A DNA stretch of 64,000 bases from assembly GCF_021654795.1 (NCBI RefSeq), contig NZ_AP025344.1, positions 3,162,501-3,226,500 on the forward strand. The letters run 5' to 3'. Below, piece after piece: positions 34,546 to 43,114 of this stretch. The stretch is from Paenibacillus dendritiformis. Its GTDB lineage: Bacteria; Bacillota; Bacilli; Paenibacillales; Paenibacillaceae. The notes under the pieces are model-generated. The model was not told where the DNA came from and ran no database searches. It saw only the letters and a program-made list of their open reading frames with translations. Both the position numbers and the translations under genes were made by a program. Every line of letters starts with the position of its first letter. Positions within the stretch are counted from its first letter, which is position 1.

Positions 34546-34968
34546 ATGAAGGACACGGGTATGATTCGTAGCTTAGATAGCCTTGGCCGCATTGTTATTC
34601 CGGTTGAAATTCGCAATGCCCGCAACATTGAGATTGGAGATGCAGTGGAGTTTTTTGTGCTGGATGATCATATTCTTGTGCTGCGGAAATATACTTCGAC
34701 GGAATGCACTTTCTGCCGGAGTATGGAAAGTGTGACTTACTACAAGGATCAATTCATTTGCTCTTCCTGCCTGAAGGAACTCGCCGGAGCCCAAGACATG
34801 GCACCTATTGCCCCTCAGCCCCAGGCCAAGAAGCGAGCCAAAACGTCCGAACTGATCCAGCGTCTCCGGGAAGCATTCGAAGAGTATCCTGGAGCAAGCC
34901 AGAAGGAACTCGCCAAAATCCTCGGCGTAAGCCAAGGGAGAATCAGCCAATTAAAAAAGGAAATGTAA
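34546..34968 (+). CDS. AbrB-like regulator with zinc ribbon and C-terminal HTH
   Basis: A 140-residue protein. Residues 1-50 form a SpoVT/AbrB swapped-hairpin DNA-binding domain (MIRSLDSLGRIVIPVEIRNA). CTFC and CSSC at about 55-80 build a zinc ribbon. The C-terminal 45 residues (LIQRLREAFEEYPGASQKEL, then AKILGVSQGRISQLKKE) are a helix-turn-helix. AbrB-type transition-state regulators rarely have a second DNA-binding domain, so this is a three-part fusion. AGAGGGGTG precedes the ATG and a TATACT box lies about 40 bases upstream. It is monocistronic. Confidence 0.85.
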   Translation: MKDTGMIRSLDSLGRIVIPVEIRNARNIEIGDAVEFFVLDDHILVLRKYTSTECTFCRSMESVTYYKDQFICSSCLKELAGAQDMAPIAPQPQAKKRAKTSELIQRLREAFEEYPGASQKELAKILGVSQGRISQLKKEM

Positions 34969-35115
34969 GTTGCAGCGAAAAGAAAGCGTTATCTTCAAGT
35001 CTAGTCTTGCCTTCCCGCGGCTCCATGCGTCCTCTTTGCTTCTCGCGAGGAGTCCGTCTGGAGCCGCAGTCTTATCTTCCTTCTCCTCATTCGTCTCCCG
35101 CCGGGCGGCAGGATA

Positions 35116-35529
35116 TCAGGAGGATGACCCTCTCTCCCAATTACAGCCGTCCTCCAGGCACCCGCCCGCAGGCACGATCATCCTCCGGGACGCGATCCAA
35201 TCGTACACTCGCTCGCCGAAGCCAAGCTTGATGGTCAGCCAGACCGCAGGACATAATCCCATTAGCAGCGGCACCCGGGAGCACAGCCGGAGCACGGCGG
35301 CGATTCCCGAATCAATCTCCCCGGTTCCGGTGCGTCGGACATGCATCCGCGCTTCCAACGCATCCGGCAAGATTCCCCTCGCTGCCATATCAGATATGGC
35401 CTCGCCATCGCGGATCGAACGGAACCGGAGCGCATGAAGCCAATCCCATCGTTCGAGGCGGCGCCGGATTCCGGCGCACAGCGGACACCATTCATCGTAG
35501 TATACTTCAAGCTGCTTCCGTTGGGGCAT
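35116..35529 (-). CDS. DCC family thiol-disulfide oxidoreductase-like protein
   Basis: A 137-residue protein of the DCC family (YuxK type). The signature is at the N-terminus, VYYDEWCPLCAGIRRRLERW, where CPLC is the presumed redox pair; the rest, with LRFRSIRDGEA and CPAVWLTIKLGFGERVYDWIA, matches the family. The physiological partner is unknown. An AAGGAAGGATCCCG leader precedes the ATG at 35529. Confidence 0.85.
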   Translation of the reverse strand: MPQRKQLEVYYDEWCPLCAGIRRRLERWDWLHALRFRSIRDGEAISDMAARGILPDALEARMHVRRTGTGEIDSGIAAVLRLCSRVPLLMGLCPAVWLTIKLGFGERVYDWIASRRMIVPAGGCLEDGCNWERGSSS

Positions 35530-35628
35530 CGGGATCCTTCCTTTCGTTGCTCATCTTCTTCTATTGTATCACGATTTTAACCGTGCGACACGCCGCAGCG
35601 GCTCCCCTTTTCCGGCTCCAAGGACATG

Positions 35629-35672
35629 AAAAAGGCCAATCCTCTGGCGGAAGCGCAAAGGTTGGCCTTTAT
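35629..35672 (-). terminator. Terminator of small Cys-rich gene
   Basis: On the minus strand AAAGGCCAA pairs with TTGGCCTTT across a loop of about 20 bases, followed by TTTTT. It is about 80 bases after the Cys-rich gene stop. Confidence 0.75.
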
Positions 35673-35752
35673 AAAGGGGTGAATCGCAATTGGAAAGTTA
35701 TTCTTTTCACATAGTTGGGTATACAAAGCTCTCATTTTTGATCCAGCCTCGA

Positions 35753-35953
35753 TTAAGCATAGTAAGCTTGCAGCAAATCCCGAGTGTCGTCTTGCTGCTC
35801 CGCTACGGCGCCGTTCTCCTCCCAGCATCGCTTGCACTCGTTCTCAGTCGTACAGCGGTGATTGTCGTCGCACATATAGCACAATTGGAGGTAGTTGCGG
35901 GTTACGTTGTCGGCGTGCTTCTGAACGTCGAAGGTTTTGAAGGTTCTCATCAT
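35753..35953 (-). CDS. 66-residue Cys-rich protein of unknown function
   Basis: A small soluble protein with a central cysteine cluster: QLCYMCDDNHRCTTENECKR followed by CW. The five-cysteine spacing (CxxC, x5, C, x5, C, x2, C) suggests a zinc or iron site. I do not recognise the family. GAGGGAGTGAGA precedes ATG-ATG; a GTG two codons earlier is less likely. It is monocistronic with a strong terminator, so it is probably a real gene. Confidence 0.7.
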   Translation of the reverse strand: MMRTFKTFDVQKHADNVTRNYLQLCYMCDDNHRCTTENECKRCWEENGAVAEQQDDTRDLLQAYYA

Positions 35954-36073
35954 TCTCACTCCCTCTTCTTTATGGTTCTACTATAACATGAATTTGGATT
36001 ATAATATGTGAAATATATCACAATGTGATGAAAATAGAGAACAGCGCAGTCCCGCTATATCCGATACCGCGAA

Positions 36074-36478
36074 TCATTTACTGTTGTTGGCCAAGTTAAA
36101 CTGCCAGGAGACGCCGAATTTGTCATTTACCCAACCGAATTTCTTGCTGAACGGGGAAGGACCCAACTTCATCAGCTCTTGCCCGCCTTCCGACAGCTTG
36201 GCATACAGCTCATCGACTTCCTCTTCGCTCTCGCAGTTCACGAACAGCGACATCGATGGCGTAAAGGTGAACTCATGCTTCAGGCTGCTGTCAATGCACA
36301 TGAACGTCTGCCCGTTCAGCGCAAAGACCGCGTGCAGCACTTTCCCTTCCTGGCCTCCCCCGTTGCCGTCTTGGCGAACGAGACTTACAATCTCTCCATC
36401 TGAAAACAACGAGGTGTAGAAATTCATTGCCTCTTCAGCTTGTCCCTCGAACATAAGAAAAGTCGTAATTTTTTGCAT
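36074..36478 (-). CDS. VOC family protein (PhnB-like)
   Basis: A 134-residue protein with the PhnB/3-demethylubiquinone-like VOC fold: MQKITTFLMFEGQAEEAMNF, GKVLHAVFALNGQTFMCIDS and KKFGWVNDKFGVSWQFNL at the end. These proteins are often annotated as glyoxalase relatives but have no known reaction. It is a paralogue of the frameshifted gene at 33870-34311. Confidence 0.85.
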   Translation of the reverse strand: MQKITTFLMFEGQAEEAMNFYTSLFSDGEIVSLVRQDGNGGGQEGKVLHAVFALNGQTFMCIDSSLKHEFTFTPSMSLFVNCESEEEVDELYAKLSEGGQELMKLGPSPFSKKFGWVNDKFGVSWQFNLANNSK

Positions 36479-36623
36479 CCCAAGTCATCTCCATTTCGGA
36501 TTCGGATTGATATTGCAAACGGAGGTCACGCCACAACGGCAAGCTATTTCGGCGCGGTTATCAAGTCGGCCCAGCCATCGTTCTGCGCTTTTATCATACC
36601 GTCAATTGGCCCCGCCCGTAAAA

Positions 36624-36784
36624 TTATGCCCTGCTGCGCGGCAAAGCATCAGGCTCAGGTGAGCGGATCAACAAGCTTTTGATCTCTCCATCGCGACAGG
36701 CGAAGCTGAAGACGTATGCCCGATCGCGCATGCCACAAAGCGCCCCAACCGCGTCGGGACGCTCTGATCCTGCTGTATGCCGCT
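36624..36784 (-). pseudogene. Remnant resembling the C-terminus of an ECF41-type sigma factor
   Basis: The frame ending at the TAA at 36624 reads AYVFSFACRDGEIKSLLIRS then PEPDALPRSRA, which resembles the SnoaL-like tail of SigJ/ECF41 sigma factors (DGxIxxIYxxRNPDKL). There is no room for a full gene, since the secreted protein gene stops at 36785. The assignment is tentative. Confidence 0.35.
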
Positions 36785-37924
36785 TCAGGATTTGAATTCC
36801 TGGACCTGAACCGACTTGTAACCGAGCTTGCCGATTATTTCCGGCGTAATATACAGCGATCCTTCTTGCAGCAGGCTGTTGCCGCTGTTCAGCACGGCCG
36901 ACTTGCTTCCGTTCGTAACCTTGAACCGGTAATCGGGAGCCTTCGCCGGCAGCTTCGCTATGCTCCAGCCGAGGCTCTCCGCGAGCGGCTTCAGCGGAAT
37001 GCGCATCTGCCCCTGCTCCTCGAACGCGACAGGCACGCCGACCTTCGCCTCGTCCAGGACCACCGTGTAAGCCGCGCGGACCTTCACCGGGAGCTTCTCG
37101 ACCGGAATCGCATCCAGGTCGAAATCCTCGGGCAGATCGGCCGTCGCGTCTCTCGCTGCCGCGGGCTTCGGCAAATACGTCTCCGCTTCCGCCCAATCCT
37201 TGATCGGCTTCGCTACGCCCTTATTCAAGTCGTACAGGAACAGCGGACGCTCCGGCTTGTTCTCCGAGTAGACGATCAGGCCGGATTCCGGATGAATCCC
37301 CTTCAGATTGCCGAGCACCACTCTTTCCGTCTTGCCGTTCGCCGGATTATAGACAAGAATTTCTTCCTGCTTCGCTTTCTCGCTGATATGGCTGTATACG
37401 ATGCGGTTATCATGCAGCCAGGTGGCCTGCGCATATTGATTCGTCCGCAGCCACTCCTTCGTCGCGCCGGTTTTATTATTTTTCAACAGATAGCTGTATA
37501 CCGCTTTTCTTCCGCCCTGCTCTCCGGTAACGGTATATCGGCGCTGATGCAGGCCCCATTCTCTGTTCGGCGAAGGCTCGAACCATTTGCCTTTTACCAC
37601 TTCCTGATCATTCGGGTCGAACGCATACTGCATGCCGCCTAGCACACTGTCCTGATATGTAGTGTCCAGCAGGGGCTCGTTCTGTTCCGCTCCCGTAACT
37701 ATGCGGCGAATCTTCTCGTCCCATTGCTTCCATTGCCCGTCCGTCGTCTTGACGACGACGCGCTGATCGAAGCCTTTGTCGTCTGTCCGTGTTACGTTAT
37801 AATAGATCGCTCCGGTATTCGGATCCCGGAACGCCTCTTCCGCAGAATAGTTGCCGGCTGCCCCGGCAATCGTAGGGAGGCTTAACCCAAGCAGAATCCC
37901 CCATGCCCATAACGTTGCTTTCAT
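36785..37924 (-). CDS. Secreted stalk-domain protein (copper amine oxidase N-terminal-like)
   Basis: A 379-residue secreted protein. The signal peptide (LWAWGILLGLSLPTIAGAAG) is followed by a beta-rich region of about 220 residues with repeated blades (VVKTTDGQWKQWDEK, WLHDNRIVYSHISEKAKQEE) and a C-terminal copper-amine-oxidase N1-like stalk (VPVAFEEQGQMRIPLKPLAE then SLGWSIAKL), typical of Paenibacillus surface proteins. No catalytic motif is seen. Its role may be structural or sensory at the cell surface. Confidence 0.75.
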   Translation of the reverse strand: MKATLWAWGILLGLSLPTIAGAAGNYSAEEAFRDPNTGAIYYNVTRTDDKGFDQRVVVKTTDGQWKQWDEKIRRIVTGAEQNEPLLDTTYQDSVLGGMQYAFDPNDQEVVKGKWFEPSPNREWGLHQRRYTVTGEQGGRKAVYSYLLKNNKTGATKEWLRTNQYAQATWLHDNRIVYSHISEKAKQEEILVYNPANGKTERVVLGNLKGIHPESGLIVYSENKPERPLFLYDLNKGVAKPIKDWAEAETYLPKPAAARDATADLPEDFDLDAIPVEKLPVKVRAAYTVVLDEAKVGVPVAFEEQGQMRIPLKPLAESLGWSIAKLPAKAPDYRFKVTNGSKSAVLNSGNSLLQEGSLYITPEIIGKLGYKSVQVQEFKS

Positions 37925-38107
37925 TCATCTTCAGCTCCTTTATGTAAAATAATACGCGCCACCCTCCAATCCGTTTCTGATCTTTCAGAAAAATGATGAC
38001 ACGCCACCTACTATTTACCCGGTACGGCCGCGGCAGAAACATACGCCCGAGAATAATCCAAGCTTCTTCACATTCATGCAGGCGCCAGCCCCCCTAGCCC
38101 ATAAAAA

Positions 38108-38158
38108 TAGGGGCTGTCCCATCAGCAGTGTGTCGCTGCAGTGATGAGACAACCCCCT
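38108..38158 (-). terminator. Long hairpin, terminator-like on minus strand
   Basis: AGGGGCTGTC and GACAACCCCCT form the outer stem, with ATCA/TGAT and GCAG/CTGC inside. On the minus strand it is followed by TATTTTTAT. The owner transcript is unclear; it could also be a mobile hairpin element. Confidence 0.45.
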
Positions 38159-38159
38159 C

Positions 38160-38365
38160 GTTCTCCAAGCTCGGCTTGCAGAAATGATGCAAAAATACAG
38201 CTTTCCGTAATGAGGCGTCGCCCGCGAGATGGATTCCTGCAAAAGTGCAGGAATTTCAGGCTTTGCCATAGATAGAAAAGAAAAATCGGCGAGAATAATG
38301 CACTTTTACAGCAATTTACTCAAATATGGCAACAAACAGCGTAAAATCCTGCATTCACGCAGGAT
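38160..38365. repeat. Dispersed hairpin repeat, locus 3 (about 4 units)
   Basis: Units with the same core as at 0.8 and 12 kb: near 38178 (AAATGATGCAAAAATACAG), 38231 (TTCCTGCAAAAGTGCAGGAA, a perfect short palindrome), 38295 (AATAATGCACTTTTACAG) and 38344 (AATCCTGCATTCACGCAGGA). Confidence 0.6.
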
Positions 38366-38530
38366 TTTCATTTCACCTGCTCCGTCACACCGCCTCGTCT
38401 CAACCTGTCCCAATTCCGCCGCTTTTCCTTCCGCCGTCTTCCTGCCAATACTGCATATCCCGCCTTGCCTCCTTGCGCACTGCCTGCGGGACAGCCTCAA
38501 TGATGCGACAAAGCTCCCTCCCACGATTTC

Positions 38531-38767
38531 CGCCATGCTAAGCGGTTCGCCCTTCATCCGGGTTCCCCGTACCCTTGCTAAACGGATCGCGCTTCACCCG
38601 GTTCTCGGTACCCATGCTAAGCGGTTCGCGCTTCACCCGGTTCTCGGTACCCATGCTAAGCGGTTCGCGCTTCACTCGGTTCCCCGGTACCCATGCTAAG
38701 CGGTTCGCGCTTCACTCGGTTCCCCGGTACCCATGCTAAGCGGTTCGCCCTTCATCCTGTTCCCGGT
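38531..38767. repeat. Six tandem 39-40 bp repeats overlapping a gene tail
   Basis: Copies start at 38531, 38571, 38610, 38649, 38689 and 38729. Each contains CATGCTAAGCGGTTCGC, then CTTCAYYCGGTT and CGGTAC. Copies 4 and 5 are identical; the first and last are the most diverged. Copy 6 includes the stop codon and last eleven codons of the HELGH protein, so the array is a duplication of that gene's 3' end. Confidence 0.9.
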
Positions 38768-39188
38768 ACGCCTGTAACGATTCTTCGATAATGGCCTGGA
38801 TGAAGGCCCCCTCGATCTCCGGAAGCAAAGCTACCGCATATGCCCAAGCATTCTCTTCGATCCGGAGCGCGATCCGCCGGATATCCGACGCGCTGCCGCC
38901 CTTTTCCATCGCTGCGGACAGCCTCTCCAGCTCCGCGTCCGCGGCATGGCCCAGCTCGTGGGCCACGACGACGGCGAAATAATCCTCGACCCGGTCCGGC
39001 GAGCCGAATAACTGGACGCACTGCGCCGCGACGGCTTCAGAATACATCGTAATCGTACGGGAATTCAGGCTGTACTTGCCGCCGACAAGACGATGCCCCG
39101 GGAACCGCCGCTCAATCGAGATCGTAACCGGCAGGCCGGAACGTTCAAGCAGCCGACCCGCGATCTGCTCTATTCTCCCTTTTTCCAA
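38736..39188 (-). CDS. Small HExxH putative metalloprotease
   Basis: A 150-residue protein with VVVAHELGHAADAEL near residue 75, the HExxH zinc motif, after a region (VGGKYSLNSRTITMYSEAVA) that could be a beta edge strand as in minimal gluzincins. A downstream helix ENAWAYAVALLPEI may provide a third ligand. I do not recognise a named family and there is no signal peptide. TTG at 39188 lies after GAGGAAGAACG; the start is uncertain. The last residues and stop are one unit of the tandem repeat. Confidence 0.65.
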   Translation of the reverse strand: MEKGRIEQIAGRLLERSGLPVTISIERRFPGHRLVGGKYSLNSRTITMYSEAVAAQCVQLFGSPDRVEDYFAVVVAHELGHAADAELERLSAAMEKGGSASDIRRIALRIEENAWAYAVALLPEIEGAFIQAIIEESLQAYREQDEGRTA

Positions 39189-39278
39189 CGTTCTTCCTCG
39201 TCTCCTTTTTCCGCAAGCTGCATCCTATTATAAGTCAATGCCCTGCCAAATCAAGCTGCCGACAAGACGAGGGCGGAA

Positions 39279-39968
39279 TTACAAAAATAAATAGAGCGGA
39301 ATGAACAGCACCGATGTAATGAGACCGGCGAGGCCCATCGCCAGGCCGCTGAACGTGCCCTGCATCTCCGATTCGGCGAGGCTGCGCGAGGTTCCGAAGC
39401 CATGCGCGGCCGTTCCCATCGCCAAGCCAAGCGAGACATTGTCCTTGATTCCCGTCCGCCGGAGGAACAGCATCCCGAACATGCTTCCGATGACGCCCGT
39501 GAAGACGGTGAAGACGGCAGAGAGCTCGGGCATCCCGCCGAGCGTGCGCGAGATCTCCACGGCGATCGGAGAGCTTACCGACTTCGGCAGCATGCTCAGC
39601 ACGACATCGCGCGCCCCATCGAGACTGACCATCAGCGCCGCCACGCTAACGACGCCGACGAGTGAGCCGCATGTAATCGAGAGAACGATGGCCTTGAACT
39701 GCCGCTTCACGATATGCCGATGCTTATAGATCGGAACCCCCAGCGCTACCGTGGCCGGCCCGAGAAGAAGCGACAGCATATCGGCGCCCATCTGATAATC
39801 CGTCAGCGGAATGCCGCCAATCCAGAGGAAGCCGATCAGGACGACGGAACAGAACAGAATCGGATGCACCCAGGATACCCGGGATTGGACCAGCCGGGCC
39901 AGCGCATAGACGACGATGGTGGCGGCAATGCCGAACAACGGTTGATGCGACCAGATGATATCGGTCAT
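39279..39968 (-). CDS. LrgB/CidB family membrane protein
   Basis: A 229-residue polytopic protein with the LrgB layout: LFGIAATIVVYALARLVQ, then GPATVALGVPIYKHR, the conserved PKSVSSPIAVEISRTLGG and GTAAHGFGTSRSLAESEMQG. LrgB/CidB proteins with a small CidA/LrgA partner move small molecules such as pyruvate and influence murein hydrolase activity and lysis. ATG 39968 follows GGGGGAG and overlaps the stop of the CidA-like gene by four bases. Confidence 0.9.
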   Translation of the reverse strand: MTDIIWSHQPLFGIAATIVVYALARLVQSRVSWVHPILFCSVVLIGFLWIGGIPLTDYQMGADMLSLLLGPATVALGVPIYKHRHIVKRQFKAIVLSITCGSLVGVVSVAALMVSLDGARDVVLSMLPKSVSSPIAVEISRTLGGMPELSAVFTVFTGVIGSMFGMLFLRRTGIKDNVSLGLAMGTAAHGFGTSRSLAESEMQGTFSGLAMGLAGLITSVLFIPLYLFL

Positions 39969-40339
39969 GCCGTCTCCCCCTTCCCGTTCGCTCGAACGTC
40001 CTGGCGGGCGGGCTTCTGCAGCTTCGCGGCGGTGAAGCCGGTCACCCACAGGACGAGCAGCGTGCTGCCGACGATCCCTGCGGCAATGCTCCATCCATGC
40101 GATTCGAGCACCGGAAGGAAAGCGATGACGCCCACGACGTAAGGTATGAAGAATAAGAGCATATGATCAAGCAGGAACTGGGCCGACTGCTCCACCCATT
40201 CGAGCTTCACCCAGCCGAAGCCGAGCGAGATCAAAAATAAGATGAGACCAATGACGTTCCCCGGAAGCGGCAGATGAAGCAGCGCATGCAATCCGGTCCC
40301 CACAAGATGAAAACCAAGCAAAATCGCAAATCCAAGCAT
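39965..40339 (-). CDS. CidA/LrgA family holin-like protein
   Basis: A 124-residue membrane protein with four helices. It has the family features HLVGTGLHALLHLPLPGNVIG followed by LILFLISLGFG and HMLLFFIPYVVGVIAFLPVL. It is the partner of the LrgB-like protein downstream (ATGA overlap). AAAGGGTGG precedes ATG 40339, so a 41-codon upstream extension is rejected. No adjacent LytSR or CidR regulator is seen. Confidence 0.88.
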   Translation of the reverse strand: MLGFAILLGFHLVGTGLHALLHLPLPGNVIGLILFLISLGFGWVKLEWVEQSAQFLLDHMLLFFIPYVVGVIAFLPVLESHGWSIAAGIVGSTLLVLWVTGFTAAKLQKPARQDVRANGKGETA

Positions 40340-40459
40340 ACAAAACCACCCTTTAAAGTTCACCGATGATGTCTTTTCCTTACCATTGTAGCAAAGCGGC
40401 CCGGTGCCGCCCAGAGCTGGATGCAGGCGGAAAGCGGCGTTGTAAGCGATTTTCTCCAT

Positions 40460-40492
40460 AAAAAGAGACCGGGAGGCGCTCCCAGTCCTTTT
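40460..40492 (-). terminator. Terminator of mprF
   Basis: On the minus strand GACTGGGAG pairs with CTCCCGGTC around CGC, followed by TCTTTTTAT, about 20 bases after the mprF stop. Confidence 0.8.
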
Positions 40493-40512
40493 GAGTGATT
40501 TTCATAAAGTTT

Positions 40513-43092
40513 TCATGTCCTGCCGCCGCGCGTTCCCTTGCGCACCTGGCTCAACGATCGTGCGAGGCGCCATATCGTCCAGTTCATCTGCCGCTGCTTC
40601 AGGAAAGCGATATATTGCGGATCCCATACGACCGGCCCGAACGCTTCCCATAAGGAGCGCTGCTGAGACAACGGGTACAGATCGCGAACGCGGCGGAATA
40701 TCGCGGTCGCGGCCCGCTCGGACCAGAGGCGCGGAGCCCGGTTCGTCTCCACATGGGACAGCGGCACGAGGCCGGATACGAGCCGGTCGCAGTGATGGCG
40801 CTGTCCCTGCCGCAGCAGCAGCTCGCGGAGTTGGGCGAGCGGCTCCTCATGCTCGGGCCGCGCTAGACTGAATCGGATACGGATATCCTCCACGATCATC
40901 GCCTTCCCGGCAGGATGAATGCGGTAGACAGCGTATCCGATGCAGCGATCCGGTTCTCCGTGCAGCAGGAGCAGCCGCAAATCCGGATCCTCGGTCGACA
41001 GCAGGCGGCGAAGCGAGGCCAGATACCCATGGGGCACCGCCTGGTACTGATGCTGGACGACATGCGTCAGCTCCCGGAGGCGCTGCGCATCAAGCGGCAG
41101 CGGCAGCAGCTCATGCTGCGCATGGGGCAGGCTGATGCGGCCGGCAGGAATATCGAGGCGCGCGCTCTCCCCCATTTTGAAAAAATCATTGCCAAAATCA
41201 TGCAGCATCGGCATCTCCTCCACGCCGGCCTGCAGGAACACGATATCCAGGCCGTAGCGATCCGCCTGCTCGTACAGTTCGGTCAGCGAGAGCTGCATCG
41301 CTTCCGGATGGCGCCGGGACGGCGGACATCCGAACAGAATCGCTCTCCGGTTCCGGACGAGGAACGGAAGCGGCAGCTTCCCGGTGATGGCATGGAAGAC
41401 CCGCTTCCCGGGCAAGCGGCGGTACAGCCACCCATTGGGCCCCTGAAGGAGCGCATCATCCTCCGGAATCCAGGCTCGGCCGAGCGGTTCCCGCAGATGG
41501 CGCTCGAAGGCGACGTAAGAGATCGAATACAGGAGCAGTGCGGTCACCAGCCCCGTCAACAGCGTCGTCGTAAATTGAGCGTAGCTCAAAGTCACGCTTG
41601 CATACGCCGGCTCGAGATGGATCTCGCCGAGCAGATAACCTACCAGCGCGTAGCTGAGCAGGAACAGGGTCATCAGAATGCCGGTGACGATGATGGTCCC
41701 CTTCGTGAGCGGGTAGCGGTAACGATTGAACTGCGAGCGCAGCATCACGAGAACAAGGATCATCCCGGCCAGCCACAGCGTATGGCGAATCGTCGTCCCG
41801 AGCAGGAACGTCAGGACCGTGCATAGGCCGAGCGACAGCAAAGTCACGAAATAAGCCCGGATTGTCCGTTCGAACAGCCCCTTGAGCATAAGCATCATCA
41901 AAATGCTCGCTCCCAGCACGATTCCGTTCACCAGCGGGTAGAAATCGCCGTGATCGCCGTAGATGAGCGGCAGCAGGAACGCGCTCCGCTCCCATTCCGG
42001 CACGGTCAGCGTGTAGAGGGACAGGAATAAAGAGGTCATGAACATCAAAATAACGACCGACCAGGAGGACAGCGAATTCCACAGCGAGCGCTGAATGAAC
42101 CAAATGATGCTTCCGGTCTCTATGTAGGAGCCGATCGTCGGATGATCCTCGAATCGCTTCACGGCGACTCCCCCGAACTCGAAGGCGGCGAAGATAAGTC
42201 CCAAGGCAAACGGGATGAAATAATAAACAATCCGGTACAGCAGCAAGGCCGTGAAGACAGTGCTGTCGGCCACGCCAATCGCCTGCAGCCCGATGAGATA
42301 TGTAATATCGAACGTCCCGAAGCCGCCGGGAACCATGCTGATCAGCCCGGCGATCGCGCTGACGGTGAACACGCCGATCACCTCGGGGTACGTGACGTCG
42401 CTGCCCAGCAGATACAGGATCAGATAGGCGACAGATCCCGCCGCCAGCCACTCGGCGAAGGAGACAATCGTATAACCCAATGTAATCTTCGCATTGGCGT
42501 GCCGCCGCCCCTTCCATTGGGAGAACAGAATATACGCCGGGAAGAACAGCGCCACCCCGATTAACGTGATCCAGAGCCATCCTTTGACGGCGAGCAGATT
42601 GAATGCGGGAAAGACGCCGAACATCACCAGAATGCCAAGAATCGACAATCCGCTAATCATCGACGGAGCCATCCAGGCGATCGCCAGCAGCAGGCGACCC
42701 ACTTCTCCTGCCGACTCGCGATAGAGAATCGTCCGCACGCCGACTCCGGCAATGCCGCCGAAGCCGAAAATCCCGTTGAACGTGTTGGCGATCCAGGAGA
42801 CGCGGAATACTTTCCCCCAGCGGAACGGCACCCGGATGGAACGAAGCAGCAGGACATCATAGAAATACATGCAGGATACGGCCAGGCCGCCGGCAACAAT
42901 TAACCCCGTAAAATAATCCCCGGACAACAAACGGATCGCATGCAGCGACTTTTTGATCGAGAAATGAGCCAATTCCTTCTGGCCCTGGAAAATGACAAAA
43001 ACAATAACGGTGATCGGGAACACAATTTTTAGAATATGCATCAGCCTTTTGTTCCGCAGCAAGGCTTGAGCGCGCAGCTTGATCGAATTCAT
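40513..43092 (-). CDS. mprF: Bifunctional phosphatidylglycerol aminoacyltransferase/flippase MprF
   Basis: An 859-residue protein. The N-terminal half (about 1-520) has some fourteen membrane helices and the flippase domain (MVPGGFGTFDITYLIGLQAI). The soluble C-terminal half (about 545-850) is the synthase with LQAGVEEMPMLHDFGNDFFKMGE and ending EAFGPVVWDPQYIAFLKQ. It adds an amino acid, classically lysine, to phosphatidylglycerol and exposes it outside, lowering negative charge and giving resistance to cationic peptides and daptomycin. GGGAGGGGG precedes the ATG. A dif-like palindrome lies just upstream. Confidence 0.92.
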   Translation of the reverse strand: MNSIKLRAQALLRNKRLMHILKIVFPITVIVFVIFQGQKELAHFSIKKSLHAIRLLSGDYFTGLIVAGGLAVSCMYFYDVLLLRSIRVPFRWGKVFRVSWIANTFNGIFGFGGIAGVGVRTILYRESAGEVGRLLLAIAWMAPSMISGLSILGILVMFGVFPAFNLLAVKGWLWITLIGVALFFPAYILFSQWKGRRHANAKITLGYTIVSFAEWLAAGSVAYLILYLLGSDVTYPEVIGVFTVSAIAGLISMVPGGFGTFDITYLIGLQAIGVADSTVFTALLLYRIVYYFIPFALGLIFAAFEFGGVAVKRFEDHPTIGSYIETGSIIWFIQRSLWNSLSSWSVVILMFMTSLFLSLYTLTVPEWERSAFLLPLIYGDHGDFYPLVNGIVLGASILMMLMLKGLFERTIRAYFVTLLSLGLCTVLTFLLGTTIRHTLWLAGMILVLVMLRSQFNRYRYPLTKGTIIVTGILMTLFLLSYALVGYLLGEIHLEPAYASVTLSYAQFTTTLLTGLVTALLLYSISYVAFERHLREPLGRAWIPEDDALLQGPNGWLYRRLPGKRVFHAITGKLPLPFLVRNRRAILFGCPPSRRHPEAMQLSLTELYEQADRYGLDIVFLQAGVEEMPMLHDFGNDFFKMGESARLDIPAGRISLPHAQHELLPLPLDAQRLRELTHVVQHQYQAVPHGYLASLRRLLSTEDPDLRLLLLHGEPDRCIGYAVYRIHPAGKAMIVEDIRIRFSLARPEHEEPLAQLRELLLRQGQRHHCDRLVSGLVPLSHVETNRAPRLWSERAATAIFRRVRDLYPLSQQRSLWEAFGPVVWDPQYIAFLKQRQMNWTIWRLARSLSQVRKGTRGGRT

Positions 43093-43114
43093 CGTGTTCC
43101 CCCTCCCGGATAAT

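Larger units (their letters stand above)
37925..38735. other. Repeat-filled intergenic region
   Basis: No gene is supported. The region holds a terminator-like hairpin (38108-38158), hairpin repeats (38160-38365) and most of a tandem repeat (from 38531). The small frames seen have no ribosome binding site. Confidence 0.55.

Noticed and set aside
36627..37196. A 190-residue Arg/Gly-rich protein
   Set aside because: Most of it is a shadow frame of the secreted stalk-domain gene; only the last 50 codons, outside that gene, look like a remnant.
38229..38699. A 156-residue protein with repeats of FALHPVLGTHAKR type
   Set aside because: It is only a translation of the hairpin and tandem repeats, without a ribosome binding site.
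38531..38767. CRISPR array
   Set aside because: The copies are directly adjacent without unique spacers, and no cas gene is near.
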